A stretch of DNA of 39,425 nucleotides, taken from assembly GCF_005405885.1 (NCBI RefSeq), contig NZ_BJFL01000039.1:1-39425 (forward strand), read 5' to 3'. Every line of letters starts with the position of its first letter. The stretch's first letter is position 1. This DNA is from Gandjariella thermophila (GTDB lineage Bacteria; Actinomycetota; Actinomycetes; Mycobacteriales; Pseudonocardiaceae). The notes under the pieces are model-generated. The model saw only the letters and a list, made by a program, of their open reading frames with translations, was not told the DNA's origin and made no database searches. A program made the position numbers and the translations under genes. Positions 1 through 9,166 of the stretch are shown piece after piece.

Positions 1-105
1 AAGAACTGGAAGATACTTGCCACCGGCTTTCGAGGGCGCCTCGCCGAGCTTCCGAATGTCATCCGAATCGTCACCGCACTGGAGTTCTACCGACTTGGCT
101 GGTAA
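1..105 (+). CDS. IS transposase, C-terminal fragment (partial, runs off the window)
   Basis: Frame 1 gives 34 residues and a TAA stop, beginning KNWKILATGFRGRLAELPN and ending LEFYRLGW. That ending is typical of DDE-superfamily transposases of actinobacterial IS5-like elements, where the last catalytic Glu lies upstream, outside this window. Only the C-terminal tail is visible, so the catalytic DDE residues cannot be inspected and activity cannot be judged. The same protein fragment is encoded at the right edge on the other strand. Confidence 0.8.
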   Translation, partial: KNWKILATGFRGRLAELPNVIRIVTALEFYRLGW

Positions 106-123
106 GGGCTCTGAATAACGCTC
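1..123 (+). mobile_element. 3' end of an IS5-family-like insertion sequence (left copy)
   Basis: Bases 1-123 are an exact reverse complement of 39303-39425; identity stops sharply at 124. The segment holds the end of a transposase reading frame (stop TAA at 103-105) followed by 18 non-coding bases ending GAATAACGCTC, the presumed IS terminal repeat. The IS body lies to the left of the window. The edge at 123/124 falls inside pglX, so this copy is inserted in that gene. No target-site duplication can be checked because only one end of each copy is present. The family assignment rests on the C-terminal protein sequence. Confidence 0.85.
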
Positions 124-2323
124 TGCCTTTATCGTGGCATACTTGCTTGAGCCAAAAGCAAGCCGCGGAGGAGTTCAGTACCCCAAGCAGACGGAGGTGG
201 TCGTCCTCGCTGGCGCCTTCGGGGAGTTTGATGACCGGCGCCGAACGGTTGAAGACCTTCCCACCACGATCCAGCACAAAGTGGTTATGTGTTGCCACAA
301 AGGCGAAGGTGATCGATAGCGGGGCGCGGTAGCGGTTGGCGAAGAACATCGAATACTCGAACCAGGCGCGGCCGTGCTGAATTTGGGTCTTCCCGAATGC
401 GACTCTGGCGCTGAGCTGAAGCCGATACGGCCACAACCAAGTGATAATAGATGGATGTTCCGCGGCGAGGAGTGTGTTCGAGTTATAGGGCCACAACGAC
501 TGAGGTGAGCTGATGAGGCGCCAGTCGCGTACCACATCACCTTCTATCAACGGTCGGCGAAGGTCCTCTGGCACGCCATGCCGTCGGAGGGCCCCCTCTC
601 CTACCATAAAGACATCGTCTTCGCGGGTAACCGCTCCCGTGCCGACTTTCCCCCCGTAAGCAGAAATATTATGTTTTGATTCCTGTAGAGCCGCCAGTAG
701 TTTATCGGCGCCACCGCCACTCAGGGACCATGGATGCTCTGCAAGTCTGGACCTAGGTAGGTCGACGGTGCTGACCCATTCCGAGTCCTGACCGGAGTGG
801 TCGAGTTGGTTCTTGATCGCAGTCCACACAAGTCCCCTGCTGGGATCTTCTGGCACGCCCGTTTCGCCGCGGATTCCAAGTATTGCTCGTACGGCGCCAT
901 CGGGCTCGGGCCTTCGCCGCCGCCCAACAAGAATCACAGTAGGCGTGCCGTGGCCGGGAATGTATGCGCCCGAGGAGTCGATGACGTGAGTCAGGTCGAT
1001 GGTCGGGAAGAACTCCTCGATCAGCTTGGTGCCGAACTCGCGCTTCATGAAGGCGTTCGAGGTGATTTGGCCGACGAAGCCGGAGCCTCGGCGGTCGTCG
1101 CCGGCGCGCTGGGCGAGTTGGAAGAAGCGCTGAGCGAAGGGGACGGTGAGCTGGAACTGCCGGTGGCAGGCCGAGTACAGTTCGCGGTAGCGGGCGTTCT
1201 GGTTGGCATCCGACACCGTGATGTACGGCGGGTTGCCCACGACGACGTGGTAGGAGCCCGGTTCGAGTAGACGTTGGTCCGCGAAGTCGAGGACGTCCTC
1301 CCATGGCTCTTGGTGGCCGAGCTGCTCGTCCATACCGGGAATGGACTGCGCACGCGACAGCGGCAGCAGCGAGTCGCCGGTCGCCACGGTCATGCGCCAC
1401 CGCTGACGAGACGCCTCATCAACGGTCGCCACACCGGCGACCTTCCACGCGGCGAGCAGGAGGCGAAAGCGGGCGATGGCGACGGCGAAGGGGTTGATGT
1501 CGACGCCGTGTACGGAGTCCAGAGCCTTGCGGGCGACCTCGGAGGCGTCGAGAGTTGGGTCCTGGTCGTGCCAGGCGGCGACCAGGCGGTGGAAAGCGCC
1601 GAGCAGGAAGTGGCCGGAGCCGCAGGTGGGGTCGATCAGCCGGAAGCCGTCGAGCGGGAACTCGTCCAGCGCGGGCTTGAGCGTGTAGTCGAGGATGAAC
1701 TCCTCGACGAACTCCGGGGTTTGCAGCAGCGCGTACTTGTCCTTGGCCTCCTGGGACAGGTCCTGGTAGAGGTCGCCGAGAAACCGTGTGTCCCAGTCGG
1801 GATCACGGAAGTCGTGCACCAGGGAGCCGTCGGCCTGCCGGGTCCGCCAGAACGCGATCAGCGCCTTGGCGCCGTCGTGGGAGACCGGGATCCGGTATGC
1901 GGGGTTGTGCCTGGGGTCGAACAGCATGGCGCCGGCGTCGCTGCGGCGCAGTTCGGCGAAGCCGTGCTCGATCCAGTCCGCATCGGTGGCGTGCGGCTTC
2001 TCGCGGAAGAACTTCGTCTGGGCGTCCTCTGCCTCGGCCAGGCGCGATCCCGGTCCGGAGAGCACCGGGTGGATCAGTTCGTTGTCCTCGCACCAGCGGA
2101 CGAACACGGTGCCCAGCACCCACGCCACGGCGGCCTGGGTGACCTCGTCGTTGCGCCAGCTCGCCCACGTGGCGGCGGTCCGCTTCGCCTTGATCGCGGC
2201 GGCGTGCTCGGCGCGCAGCCGGTCTCCGAACTCCGGCTCTGTCTCCACTCGCTCGCGGAGGTCGGCTTCCAGCAGCTTGACCTGGCGTTGGAGATCGGTG
2301 AGCAAGCGGGAGCGGTCGAGCAT
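71..2323 (-). pseudogene. pglX: BREX-2 adenine-specific DNA methyltransferase PglX, truncated by IS insertion
   Basis: PglX is the m6A methyltransferase of BREX-2/phage growth limitation; it marks host DNA and takes part in phage resistance. Visible features are a coiled N-terminus, SAM-binding motif I (DPTCGSGHFLL, about residue 231) and catalytic NPPY (about residue 364). The homologous sequence runs to LNSSAACFWLKQVCHDKG and stops at base 124, where the IS begins. The remaining 17 codons to the stop at 71 are antisense IS sequence. Family members are around 1,200 residues, so roughly the C-terminal 40%, including much of the target-recognition part, is missing. ATG at 2323 is preferred; GTG at 2335 is an in-frame alternative. 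The gene lies downstream of pglW with three small genes between. It is probably non-functional unless the truncated protein folds or the IS is lost. Confidence 0.88.
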
Positions 2324-2539
2324 GGCACCAGTCACAACGGAGAGCGTACAAACAACGCTTCCGCGTGATCTCTTGCCGGGCAGCGTGTCGGACCAGCTTG
2401 ACGGCAGGGCGGCGACCAGCGTTCATGCGTGCTGGCGCGCAGCCACAGCCCTGATCGGGCTGGATGAGCAAGCTGGGGAAGAGCTACCACCCTGACGCGG
2501 CGGGAAGCCGGTCGGTACTGCGACGAGGCATCCTCCGGG

Positions 2540-2671
2540 TCAGTACATCCACTCTCCGGGCTTCGGGTGTTCGAGAACATAACCCAGCCACAGGAACCAC
2601 GCCGCAACCAGGGCGAACAGCAACACGACCACCGCCGCAACAGCGATCAGGACTTTCTTCCGGGTGCTCAA
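2540..2671 (-). CDS. 43-aa single-span membrane peptide, candidate immunity protein
   Basis: This short frame starts at TTG (2671), 9 bases after the stop of the WXG-type gene. A purine-rich GGAAAAG ribosome site lies between, partly overlapping that stop codon. The product begins with a basic STRKK, has a hydrophobic stretch of about 25 residues (VLIAVAAVVVLLFALVAAWF), and ends with a short polar tail, HPKPGEWMY. This suggests an inner-membrane peptide with N-in topology. The tight spacing implies translational coupling to the upstream cargo-like gene. A small membrane protein directly downstream of a predicted secreted toxin is often its immunity factor, but that role is inference; the peptide could also be a truncated remnant. 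No family is recognised. Confidence 0.6.
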   Translation of the reverse strand: MSTRKKVLIAVAAVVVLLFALVAAWFLWLGYVLEHPKPGEWMY

Positions 2672-2680
2672 GTCTTTTCC

Positions 2681-3802
2681 TTATGCTGGAGCCGTCATTT
2701 TTCCCGATGTTCCACGAACATCGAATTCCTTAGCCTTGCCGACCGAATTCAGGTGAGCGATGTCCGCCTGTTCGAGATATATTGGGGGCCTGTCCAAACT
2801 GCTGCGATGCTCACTGGGTATTCCCCAGTCGTACCGCTTCTGCACCTCGACGTGATATGTGATCGTACCGCCGGTTTTCTCGCCCACCAGTCGATACTGG
2901 AAGTGGTTCAGCGCGTAAAACCAGTTCAGGCTGCGGTCGCCGTCCGTGACGTTGGGCGCGGTGGTCTTCCAGTTGGTCGTGAACGTGCCGTCGGGCATGG
3001 CCCTGACCTCGTCAAGCGTGCGACCCGCGTCTGCCTTGAAGGCGGGAATGTCGTTGAGCATCTGCTCGGGGTTCAGGTCCACGGGCGTGCCGCGCCCGTC
3101 AAGCCAGTGCTGCAACAGGTCGGCCGCGTCGGTCCAGTGTTTCTGGTGCCTGAGGTCCAGTTCGACGGACCTGAGTTTTGCTTCCGTTTCGAGGTCGAGC
3201 ATCGCGTCATAGAGCGTCTCGTCATGGTCGCCGTACTGGCGGTCCTCGCTCTCGAAGTTGTGGGGGGTGCCGAAGATCACCTTGAGGCTGTTGGCTAGCG
3301 TGTGGTCCGTCTCGGTCGCTTCCCGCAGCTCGTCCTTGATCTGGCGTTCCAGTTCGCTCGCCGTTCGTGCTGCCTGCTCTTCCCGCTTTCTCTCCTCGTC
3401 GGAGAGCGGACCGGGGTTGCGGATCACTGCCCACCGCACGCTACCGTCGGAGTCGACGGTCATTCCCTGCTCGACCGCCTGGCGGTGCAGGTCGAATATC
3501 CGCTGCTGGTTCTTCCTCAGGCTAGCGACCTCAGCCGAGCCGTTGACGATCTCGTCGAGGAACGAGCTCAGGCTCTCGACCTCCTTGGCGACGTCCTCGA
3601 TGTCCCCGGTGACGGCGTCGCAGTAGCGCTTCGCCGCCGCCCCGGCATCGCCCTGCCAGATTCCCTCGTCCAGCGGCCGCGTCACCTTGTCCTCGAAGGC
3701 TGCCATCGCTTCCTCGATCTTGCGATGGATGGACAGCCATTGGTCGGCTGCCTGTTCGAGGCCGGACGGGTTGAGGTTTTGGAGCTGTGTGAAGTCGACC
3801 AT
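2681..3802 (-). CDS. WXG-type protein with toxin-like C-terminal region (predicted type VII secretion cargo)
   Basis: The product is 373 residues from ATG 3802; GTG 3811 would overlap the upstream stop by 4 bases and is also possible. The first 100 residues are helical with a W-x-G motif (IWQGDAG, residues 48-54), as in WXG100/LXG proteins exported by type VII systems. Residues about 100-230 are charged and coiled-coil-like. The last 140 residues (from about 230, including DRSLNWFYALNHFQYRL, KRYDWGIP and ADIAHLNSVGKAKEFDV) resemble C-terminal modules seen on actinobacterial secreted polymorphic-toxin-like proteins. No catalytic motif is identified. The gene sits in a minus-strand run pglW - EspC-like - this gene - 43-aa peptide - pglX. 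Function as a toxin is inferred from architecture and context. Confidence 0.7.
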   Translation of the reverse strand: MVDFTQLQNLNPSGLEQAADQWLSIHRKIEEAMAAFEDKVTRPLDEGIWQGDAGAAAKRYCDAVTGDIEDVAKEVESLSSFLDEIVNGSAEVASLRKNQQRIFDLHRQAVEQGMTVDSDGSVRWAVIRNPGPLSDEERKREEQAARTASELERQIKDELREATETDHTLANSLKVIFGTPHNFESEDRQYGDHDETLYDAMLDLETEAKLRSVELDLRHQKHWTDAADLLQHWLDGRGTPVDLNPEQMLNDIPAFKADAGRTLDEVRAMPDGTFTTNWKTTAPNVTDGDRSLNWFYALNHFQYRLVGEKTGGTITYHVEVQKRYDWGIPSEHRSSLDRPPIYLEQADIAHLNSVGKAKEFDVRGTSGKMTAPA

Positions 3803-3807
3803 CTGCC

Positions 3808-4122
3808 TCACCCGAATATCGCGTGCAGCAACGTGCTGATCGCGCTCTCGTTGTGGTCGTACTGGTCGGCGCATGCTCGAAACTTCTTGGCGCCGTCGCC
3901 CAGCCGTTCCCGCAGCAGGTTGTTCAGCTCCTCCCATCGCGTGCGCATGTCGGGCAGGCTGTTGACGAACTCCCATCCCGGTGCCGCCTGCCTGATGGTC
4001 TCGCAGGCATCGCTGGCCGGCCCCAACTGTTGCCCGATGGCGTTCGCGCAGTCGTCGCAGTCGTCCGCGCGCTTGCGCAGCCAATCCGTCGTGACCGAGA
4101 CGTTTGCTGCCCCTTCGCCCAC
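3808..4122 (-). CDS. EspC/WXG100-like small helical protein, probable secretion partner
   Basis: The product is 104 residues from GTG 4122, which follows a GAGGGGG ribosome site; longer upstream starts have no such site. It is predicted to be an all-helical hairpin, with heptad-like segments (TTDWLRKRADDCDDC and RTRWEELNNLLRERLGDG) around a central APGW-type turn. This matches small type VII secretion-associated proteins of the EspC/WXG100 kind. The stop overlaps or abuts the next gene's start, so the two are almost certainly co-translated and may form a heterodimer. It lies 163 bases downstream of pglW on the same strand. No ESX ATPase or membrane genes are present in the window, so export machinery would have to be elsewhere. 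Confidence 0.65.
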   Translation of the reverse strand: MGEGAANVSVTTDWLRKRADDCDDCANAIGQQLGPASDACETIRQAAPGWEFVNSLPDMRTRWEELNNLLRERLGDGAKKFRACADQYDHNESAISTLLHAIFG

Positions 4123-4285
4123 CGCACCCCCTCGGCAGTTAACGGTCGTCCGCGGAGTGACGGCATCCCCAGCACCGTGCTGCGTCACCCCCTGGGTCGG
4201 ACCTTACCGGTGGACGCCGACGAGGTGCTGTCCGTTTCGATCACATCGGTGTCGAACCTGCCGACATCTCACGCAGACTGGGTGC

Positions 4286-7200
4286 TCAGGCCACGCTTGC
4301 CTGTGCGGGAGGCCACGAGGAGCGGGCGATCACCCATTCCTCGGGGGTGCGGATATCGATGACGTAGTTGCCGATGCGGGGACGCTGGGCCTCGTCGCCG
4401 GTGGGGCAGAGCAGCACCAGCGTGTCCGGGCCGGTGTCGCTGCCGCCGTAGCGGGCGCGGTCGGCCAGGCGTTCCAGCAGGGCGGCGCCGGCCGGGTAGC
4501 GGCCGAGCGGGGTGAGCATGTCGAGTACCAGCACGGGTCTGCCCGACCACTCCTGCTCCAGCAGGGCGCACGCCTCGGAGACCACGCGCTGCAGGTTGAG
4601 CTGGTCGCGGCTGCCCGGTTCCGCGGCGTCGGCGTGCAATACCCGGTCGAAGTCGGGGATCTGGCGCTGCCGGGCCACCGCCCGCAGTGCGCCGACGAAC
4701 GCCGCGGAGACGTCCACCACGGGCTCGCCGAGCACCGCCTCGACCGCCAGACGGGCGCGAGGCCAGCGCTTGCGCCGCAGCGTGATCACCCGGAAGCCGC
4801 CGTGCCGTGCGGCCTCCACCAGCCGGGCGTCGACGTCGCTGGCCGCGGTGCCCTCGACGGCCGGCGGCTGCTTGGAGGACGGCGTCGGCGAGTAGGCCGT
4901 GTAGGAGAGCTGCGGCGGCCGGTAGACCTTGCCGTCCCAGACGAGGCTGAAGCCGGCCTCCTTGAGCAGGTCGAGCAGCTCGTTGCCGGTCGGCAGGGGA
5001 GCGAGGCCGGGAAAGCGGCTCTCCACCCGCCGATGCACCGCGTCCGGTTCGATCCCGTTGTCCGACAGACCCGCGCCGGCCTGGGCGAGGCGCAGGGCGC
5101 GCACGGGGGAGAGGTCGCGCGGATACAGCTCCAGCCGCGCGTTGGACAGCACCGAGCCGGCCGCGGCCGCGGCCAGCCGGACCAGCCGCTTCTCGTCGAG
5201 GATGTGGTTGACCCGTTCGGCCGTGGCCTCCAGCTCCCGGACCACCGCGGTCGGGGTGGGCAGCGGGTCCTGGCCGGCGAGCGCGACGGCCGCCTTGCTC
5301 AGCTCCACGGCCAGTTCGAGCAACTGGCCGTCGGACGGCGTGTCCAGCGGCTCCTCCGAGGTGACCTGGAGGGCCACCAGCACCCGGTCGTGGTGCCTGC
5401 GGGTGGCGAACCGGGATTCGCGCCCGGCGGTGTCGGCCAGCGAGTCCGCCTCGACCGCGGCGCGCAGCACGGCGTAGGCATAGGCACGGCGGTGCTCCGT
5501 GGCAACGGCCTCCGTACAGCCGTGCAGCACGAGCAGATGGTCGGCGAGTTCCTCGGCGGCGGCCACCCGACCCAGCGAGCGCAGCGCGTCGACCACCTCG
5601 TCGCGGACCGCGTCCAGGGCGGTGTTGCGCAGCCATGCCCGGCGGCGAGCCGGCAGCACCTGGGCGATCCGGCCCTGGCTGAGCGTGGCCTTCGCGGCCA
5701 CCTGCACATTGGTCGGCCAGCGGAACTCGGGCAGCGCGCCGGCGTCGTCGGGCAGGCCGAGCAGCAGGCGGGTGATGGCGAGCTGAGCGTCGTTGCGGCG
5801 CCTGGGCTTCGGCAGCAGGGTGGCCACGATCGTGTCGAGCGGCAGCCGGGAGCCGTCCACGTCCGCCGGGACGGGGCCCGCCGCCGCCGGCGCGGCGCCC
5901 GTGATCAGCGCCTTGCGCCACTGCGTGCTACGGCGCAGCAACTCGTCCCTGGTCCGCTTGCTCACGCCCCGGGCCCGCCACAGCCTCTTGTGCGGGATGT
6001 CCAGGAACTCGCCCACCGTGCTCGCACCGAGCCGCTGCGCCACCGCCACGGCGCGCAGCGTCAGCCCGGCCGCGTCGAGCGCGGTGTCCAGCCTGGCCCG
6101 GTTGGCGGCCTCCTCGCGCAGCTCTTCCGGGTCGTCCGAACGGGACGACGACACGGTGGCCGGGCCGGTCTCGTCGACCGCGGTGAACACCCGCCGCCAC
6201 GCCTCCCGCATGGCCGCCGCGCTGGGGAACCGCTGCTCGGCGTCCCGGTGCAGGGCCTTGCGGAAGAACGCATCGAGCGGTTCCCGCAGGCCCGCCGCGA
6301 ACAGCTCGCTGGACAGCGTCACCGGGGTGTCCACGAACCGCGGGTTGCTGCCGTCCTCACCCCACGACGGCAGCTCCATGCTGGCCATCTCGTGCAGCGT
6401 GACGGCGGCGGCGTACCGCTCGGCGTGCGCGTCGTACACGGGCCGGCGACCGTTCGGGTCCAGGAACGGATCCACGTAGCCGCGGGTCCCGGCGAGCAGA
6501 TCGGTCGTGGGCGTGCCGGCCAGGGAGAAGTCGAACAGCACCAGGCGCGGCCCCTGCTTCGGGTGCTGACGCACGCCGAGGTTGTCCGGCTTGATGTCCC
6601 GGTGCATCACGCCCTTGCGCTCCAGGTAGCACAGCGCGTCGAGAAGCTGGTCACCGAACCGCTGGAGCTGGTCGGGCAGCAGCGCGCCGTCGGTGCGCAA
6701 CACCTGGGCGAGGCTGCGTTCCCCGGCGTAGTCGATTTCGATGGCCTGACGGTTGCCGACGTCGAACAGGCCGCGCCGCAGCACCACGATGTGGTCGTGC
6801 CGCAGCTCCTCCAGTGCGGTGGCCTCGTCGAGCAACCGCTCCTCCGCCTCGGCGGACCGGGCGATCTTCAGCACCGACTCCATGCCGTCCCGGAACACCA
6901 GGAACGCCCGCGCGGTGGACCCGGTGCCCAGCACCTTCCGCACCTCGTAACCGGTGTCGCCGAGGCTGTCGCCCTTGACGGCGTTCCACGGATCGTGCTG
7001 CTCGGCGCCGGGTTCCTCCTCCGGGGAGAGGGCCTTGTTGAACTCGTCCAGGAACTCCTCGACGTCGGTGAACCGATCCTTGACCACGGGTGCGGTGGCC
7101 ATCGAGATGATGGTGTCGATGTCGTCCGGGATGCCGTCGATCACGGCCGCGGGGTGCAGGCCGCGGTCGGCTTCGAGCCGCTGGATCAGTTCGGCCTGGC

Positions 7201-8497
7201 TCGACGCCGGGGGACGGCCGGTGAGGATCAGGTAGGACGTCGTGCCCAGCCCGAAAACGTCGATCGACACGGTGCCGTCGGCATCGGCGCGGAACTCCGG
7301 CGCGAGGTACGGGGCGGCGGCCGCCTCCACGTGTTTGGCCGCGTCGCTGCTGGGCGCGAACCGGTGCACGGTGGGTCGACCGGACAACCCGCGGGCTGAC
7401 GCCTGCCACTCGCCGATCTGCAGCCGTGGCCGCGACCAGTCGCCGTCGGTGGGGTCGACGATCACCGCGCGCGGCGACAGCGCCCGGTGCACCAGCCGCC
7501 GCTCGTGCGCGTAGTGCACCGCCTCGGCGAGCTGGCGCACCATGTCCAGCCGGGTGGGCAGGTCCAGGTCCGATCCGTGCTGCGCCATGTAGTGGTCGAG
7601 CCGGAGCGCTTCCTGCGACTGCTCGATCAGCAGTGCCGGCCCGGCCTCGTGGTCGACCAGTTCGACCGGCCGGAGTAGCCCGGGATGCCGTAGTCCCTGG
7701 CAGGCGCGGAACTCCCGAGTCGCCGCCGCCCGGATGGATCGCTGCCGGTCGGGGTCGGCCTCCCGCTCGTAGAGGTAGATCCGCACCCGCCGGTGCTCGC
7801 CGGGCATGTCCTCGCGGAAGCCGTGGTGATCCTGCCAGGTTGGGCCGCTCTCGTACGGCTGCGGTTCGATCTTCCAGGCGCCGACGGTCACGCTGCGCTG
7901 CGTGGGATGGATGCCGACCCGTTCCAGCAGGCGGGGTAGTGCGCGGAAGAACTCCGGTGTCGGCGCGACGCGCGTGGCGGGGGCCGTGAGCAGGTCGCTG
8001 CCGATGCGGGGCAGCGGGTTCGGGCCCTGCTGGGCGTCCTCGGGGCCGTAGACGTGGGCGCGTTGGCGGTCGTCCAGTTCGCAGACTATGCCCGGTTCGG
8101 CCAGGAAGACCGCGGCGTTGACGTACGGAATGGTGATGCGGTCTTTGGTCGCGGCCTGCATGAGCAGGCCCTTGAGTTCCTTGGCCTTCTGGTCGGCAAG
8201 GATCACCGGGTTGTCGAACGTCCGCCGCCCACGCTCACCGTGCAGCACCCACGTGCCGTAGCGGTTGGTGAGTCGGCCGTGCAAATTCTTGATCTCGACC
8301 AGGTGGAGGCCGCTGGGCGCCGCGACCAGCAGATCGACCTCGCGAATGTGGCCCTGCTGGGAAATGAAGGTGAAGTTGGACCAGGCCGCATAGGGATGGC
8401 GGTCCGGCAGCAGTTCGCGGACGTGCCGCAGCGCGGCCTGCTCATGTTTGAAGGAGGACGGGGTGATCTCGTGCCACCGACTCGATCGCGCGTCCAC
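4286..8497 (-). CDS. pglW: BREX-2 serine/threonine kinase PglW with NERD domain
   Basis: PglW is the protein kinase of BREX-2/phage growth limitation, an intracellular phage-defence system. The 1,403-residue product has an N-terminal NERD nuclease-related domain (about residues 10-130, with EVD at 53-55 and the E-I-K triad of LVEIKNLHG at 68-70). A first kinase-like domain follows (about 225-485) in which HRD is HRA and DFG is replaced by IGEW, so it is likely a pseudokinase. The second kinase domain (about 515-770) has a GTGSTA loop, the lysine of VLKIA, HRDIKPDN (near 632) and DFS in place of DFG. The alpha-helical C-terminal half has no recognised motif. GTG 8497 is preferred because GGGAGG lies 8 bases upstream; GTG 8506 overlaps that site. 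Length and order fit the family. Confidence 0.9.
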   Translation of the reverse strand: MDARSSRWHEITPSSFKHEQAALRHVRELLPDRHPYAAWSNFTFISQQGHIREVDLLVAAPSGLHLVEIKNLHGRLTNRYGTWVLHGERGRRTFDNPVILADQKAKELKGLLMQAATKDRITIPYVNAAVFLAEPGIVCELDDRQRAHVYGPEDAQQGPNPLPRIGSDLLTAPATRVAPTPEFFRALPRLLERVGIHPTQRSVTVGAWKIEPQPYESGPTWQDHHGFREDMPGEHRRVRIYLYEREADPDRQRSIRAAATREFRACQGLRHPGLLRPVELVDHEAGPALLIEQSQEALRLDHYMAQHGSDLDLPTRLDMVRQLAEAVHYAHERRLVHRALSPRAVIVDPTDGDWSRPRLQIGEWQASARGLSGRPTVHRFAPSSDAAKHVEAAAAPYLAPEFRADADGTVSIDVFGLGTTSYLILTGRPPASSQAELIQRLEADRGLHPAAVIDGIPDDIDTIISMATAPVVKDRFTDVEEFLDEFNKALSPEEEPGAEQHDPWNAVKGDSLGDTGYEVRKVLGTGSTARAFLVFRDGMESVLKIARSAEAEERLLDEATALEELRHDHIVVLRRGLFDVGNRQAIEIDYAGERSLAQVLRTDGALLPDQLQRFGDQLLDALCYLERKGVMHRDIKPDNLGVRQHPKQGPRLVLFDFSLAGTPTTDLLAGTRGYVDPFLDPNGRRPVYDAHAERYAAAVTLHEMASMELPSWGEDGSNPRFVDTPVTLSSELFAAGLREPLDAFFRKALHRDAEQRFPSAAAMREAWRRVFTAVDETGPATVSSSRSDDPEELREEAANRARLDTALDAAGLTLRAVAVAQRLGASTVGEFLDIPHKRLWRARGVSKRTRDELLRRSTQWRKALITGAAPAAAGPVPADVDGSRLPLDTIVATLLPKPRRRNDAQLAITRLLLGLPDDAGALPEFRWPTNVQVAAKATLSQGRIAQVLPARRRAWLRNTALDAVRDEVVDALRSLGRVAAAEELADHLLVLHGCTEAVATEHRRAYAYAVLRAAVEADSLADTAGRESRFATRRHHDRVLVALQVTSEEPLDTPSDGQLLELAVELSKAAVALAGQDPLPTPTAVVRELEATAERVNHILDEKRLVRLAAAAAGSVLSNARLELYPRDLSPVRALRLAQAGAGLSDNGIEPDAVHRRVESRFPGLAPLPTGNELLDLLKEAGFSLVWDGKVYRPPQLSYTAYSPTPSSKQPPAVEGTAASDVDARLVEAARHGGFRVITLRRKRWPRARLAVEAVLGEPVVDVSAAFVGALRAVARQRQIPDFDRVLHADAAEPGSRDQLNLQRVVSEACALLEQEWSGRPVLVLDMLTPLGRYPAGAALLERLADRARYGGSDTGPDTLVLLCPTGDEAQRPRIGNYVIDIRTPEEWVIARSSWPPAQASVA

Positions 8498-9166
8498 GTC
8501 CCGCACCTCCCTGCTCGCTCAACGTGACTGTTCATCTTGCACCACGCCGGTTCGCGTTGGCACCGCGCTTGCCGTCAGAGACCGAGACGCCGGCGCAGGC
8601 GCTGCCACCACGTGGGTCGGGTTCGCGGAGGGTTCCATCGAGCGGCCGGTGGAGGCGGCGGTGGTTGCGATGAGGATGACCACGGGGTTTGCCCTTGGCT
8701 GGGCCCCGGAGGTGGCGGCGGAGCGGTGGCGATGACGGCGATCCCCACTGTGCGTCAACGCCGTCGACCGTGGCCAGTTCTGCCCGCAATGAGCGCAGCG
8801 GAGGGCAGGTGCCTCGATGATCAATTTGAGGGACGTACCGGCTTCTGGTCGATCACAGCCGCGAAACCCATGATATTGCTTGCGGAAGCAACAAGATGTG
8901 GTCTGTCGCCGGATGGGTGGCGCCTTCCTCGATCGCCGAGTGTCGAAATATGGAGACAGGCTGTTAGTTCCTCGTTCGTGCGACCGACTGTCGGTCAGTT
9001 TCACTGTGCAACCGCGCGAATGTTTGGACGCTGACGACTTTTCTTCTGCCTGAGTTGAACCGGGCACGGGACCCGCGCGTGTGTCGGGTGAACAGTCCTG
9101 GCGGCGGTACCGAAGAGCGGCGCATACCTCGGCAGGGCACCGCAGGTGGAAAGGGGAACGCGAACC
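8498..9166. other. Intergenic region between divergent pglW and lipoprotein genes
   Basis: About 670 bases with no convincing gene. The open frames here lack family features and good ribosome sites. The segment must carry the promoters of pglW (leftward) and the lipoprotein (rightward). The middle (about 8820-9030) is less GC-rich than the flanks and contains a short perfect hairpin, TTGCTT-GCGG-AAGCAA, at 8876-8891 with no T-run. No promoter could be placed with confidence. Confidence 0.5.

Noticed and set aside
1-123. Terminal inverted repeats read as telomeres of a linear plasmid or as phage ends
   Set aside because: The repeat encodes a transposase C-terminus and cuts pglX, so an IS end explains it better.
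3302-7399. A 1,365-codon open frame on the plus strand opposite pglW
   Set aside because: It is antisense to a complete, motif-rich pglW, has a repetitive Arg/Gly/Val/Gln-rich composition and no domain, as expected for mirror frames in GC-rich DNA.
8876-8891. Hairpin TTGCTT-GCGG-AAGCAA as a terminator
   Set aside because: It lies between divergent genes, has a 6-bp stem and no T-run, so it is not a convincing terminator; it could be chance.
8519-9067. Possible 182-aa minus-strand gene in the pglW/lipoprotein gap
   Set aside because: It has no ribosome site, no domain, mixed composition and overlaps the expected promoter region of pglW.
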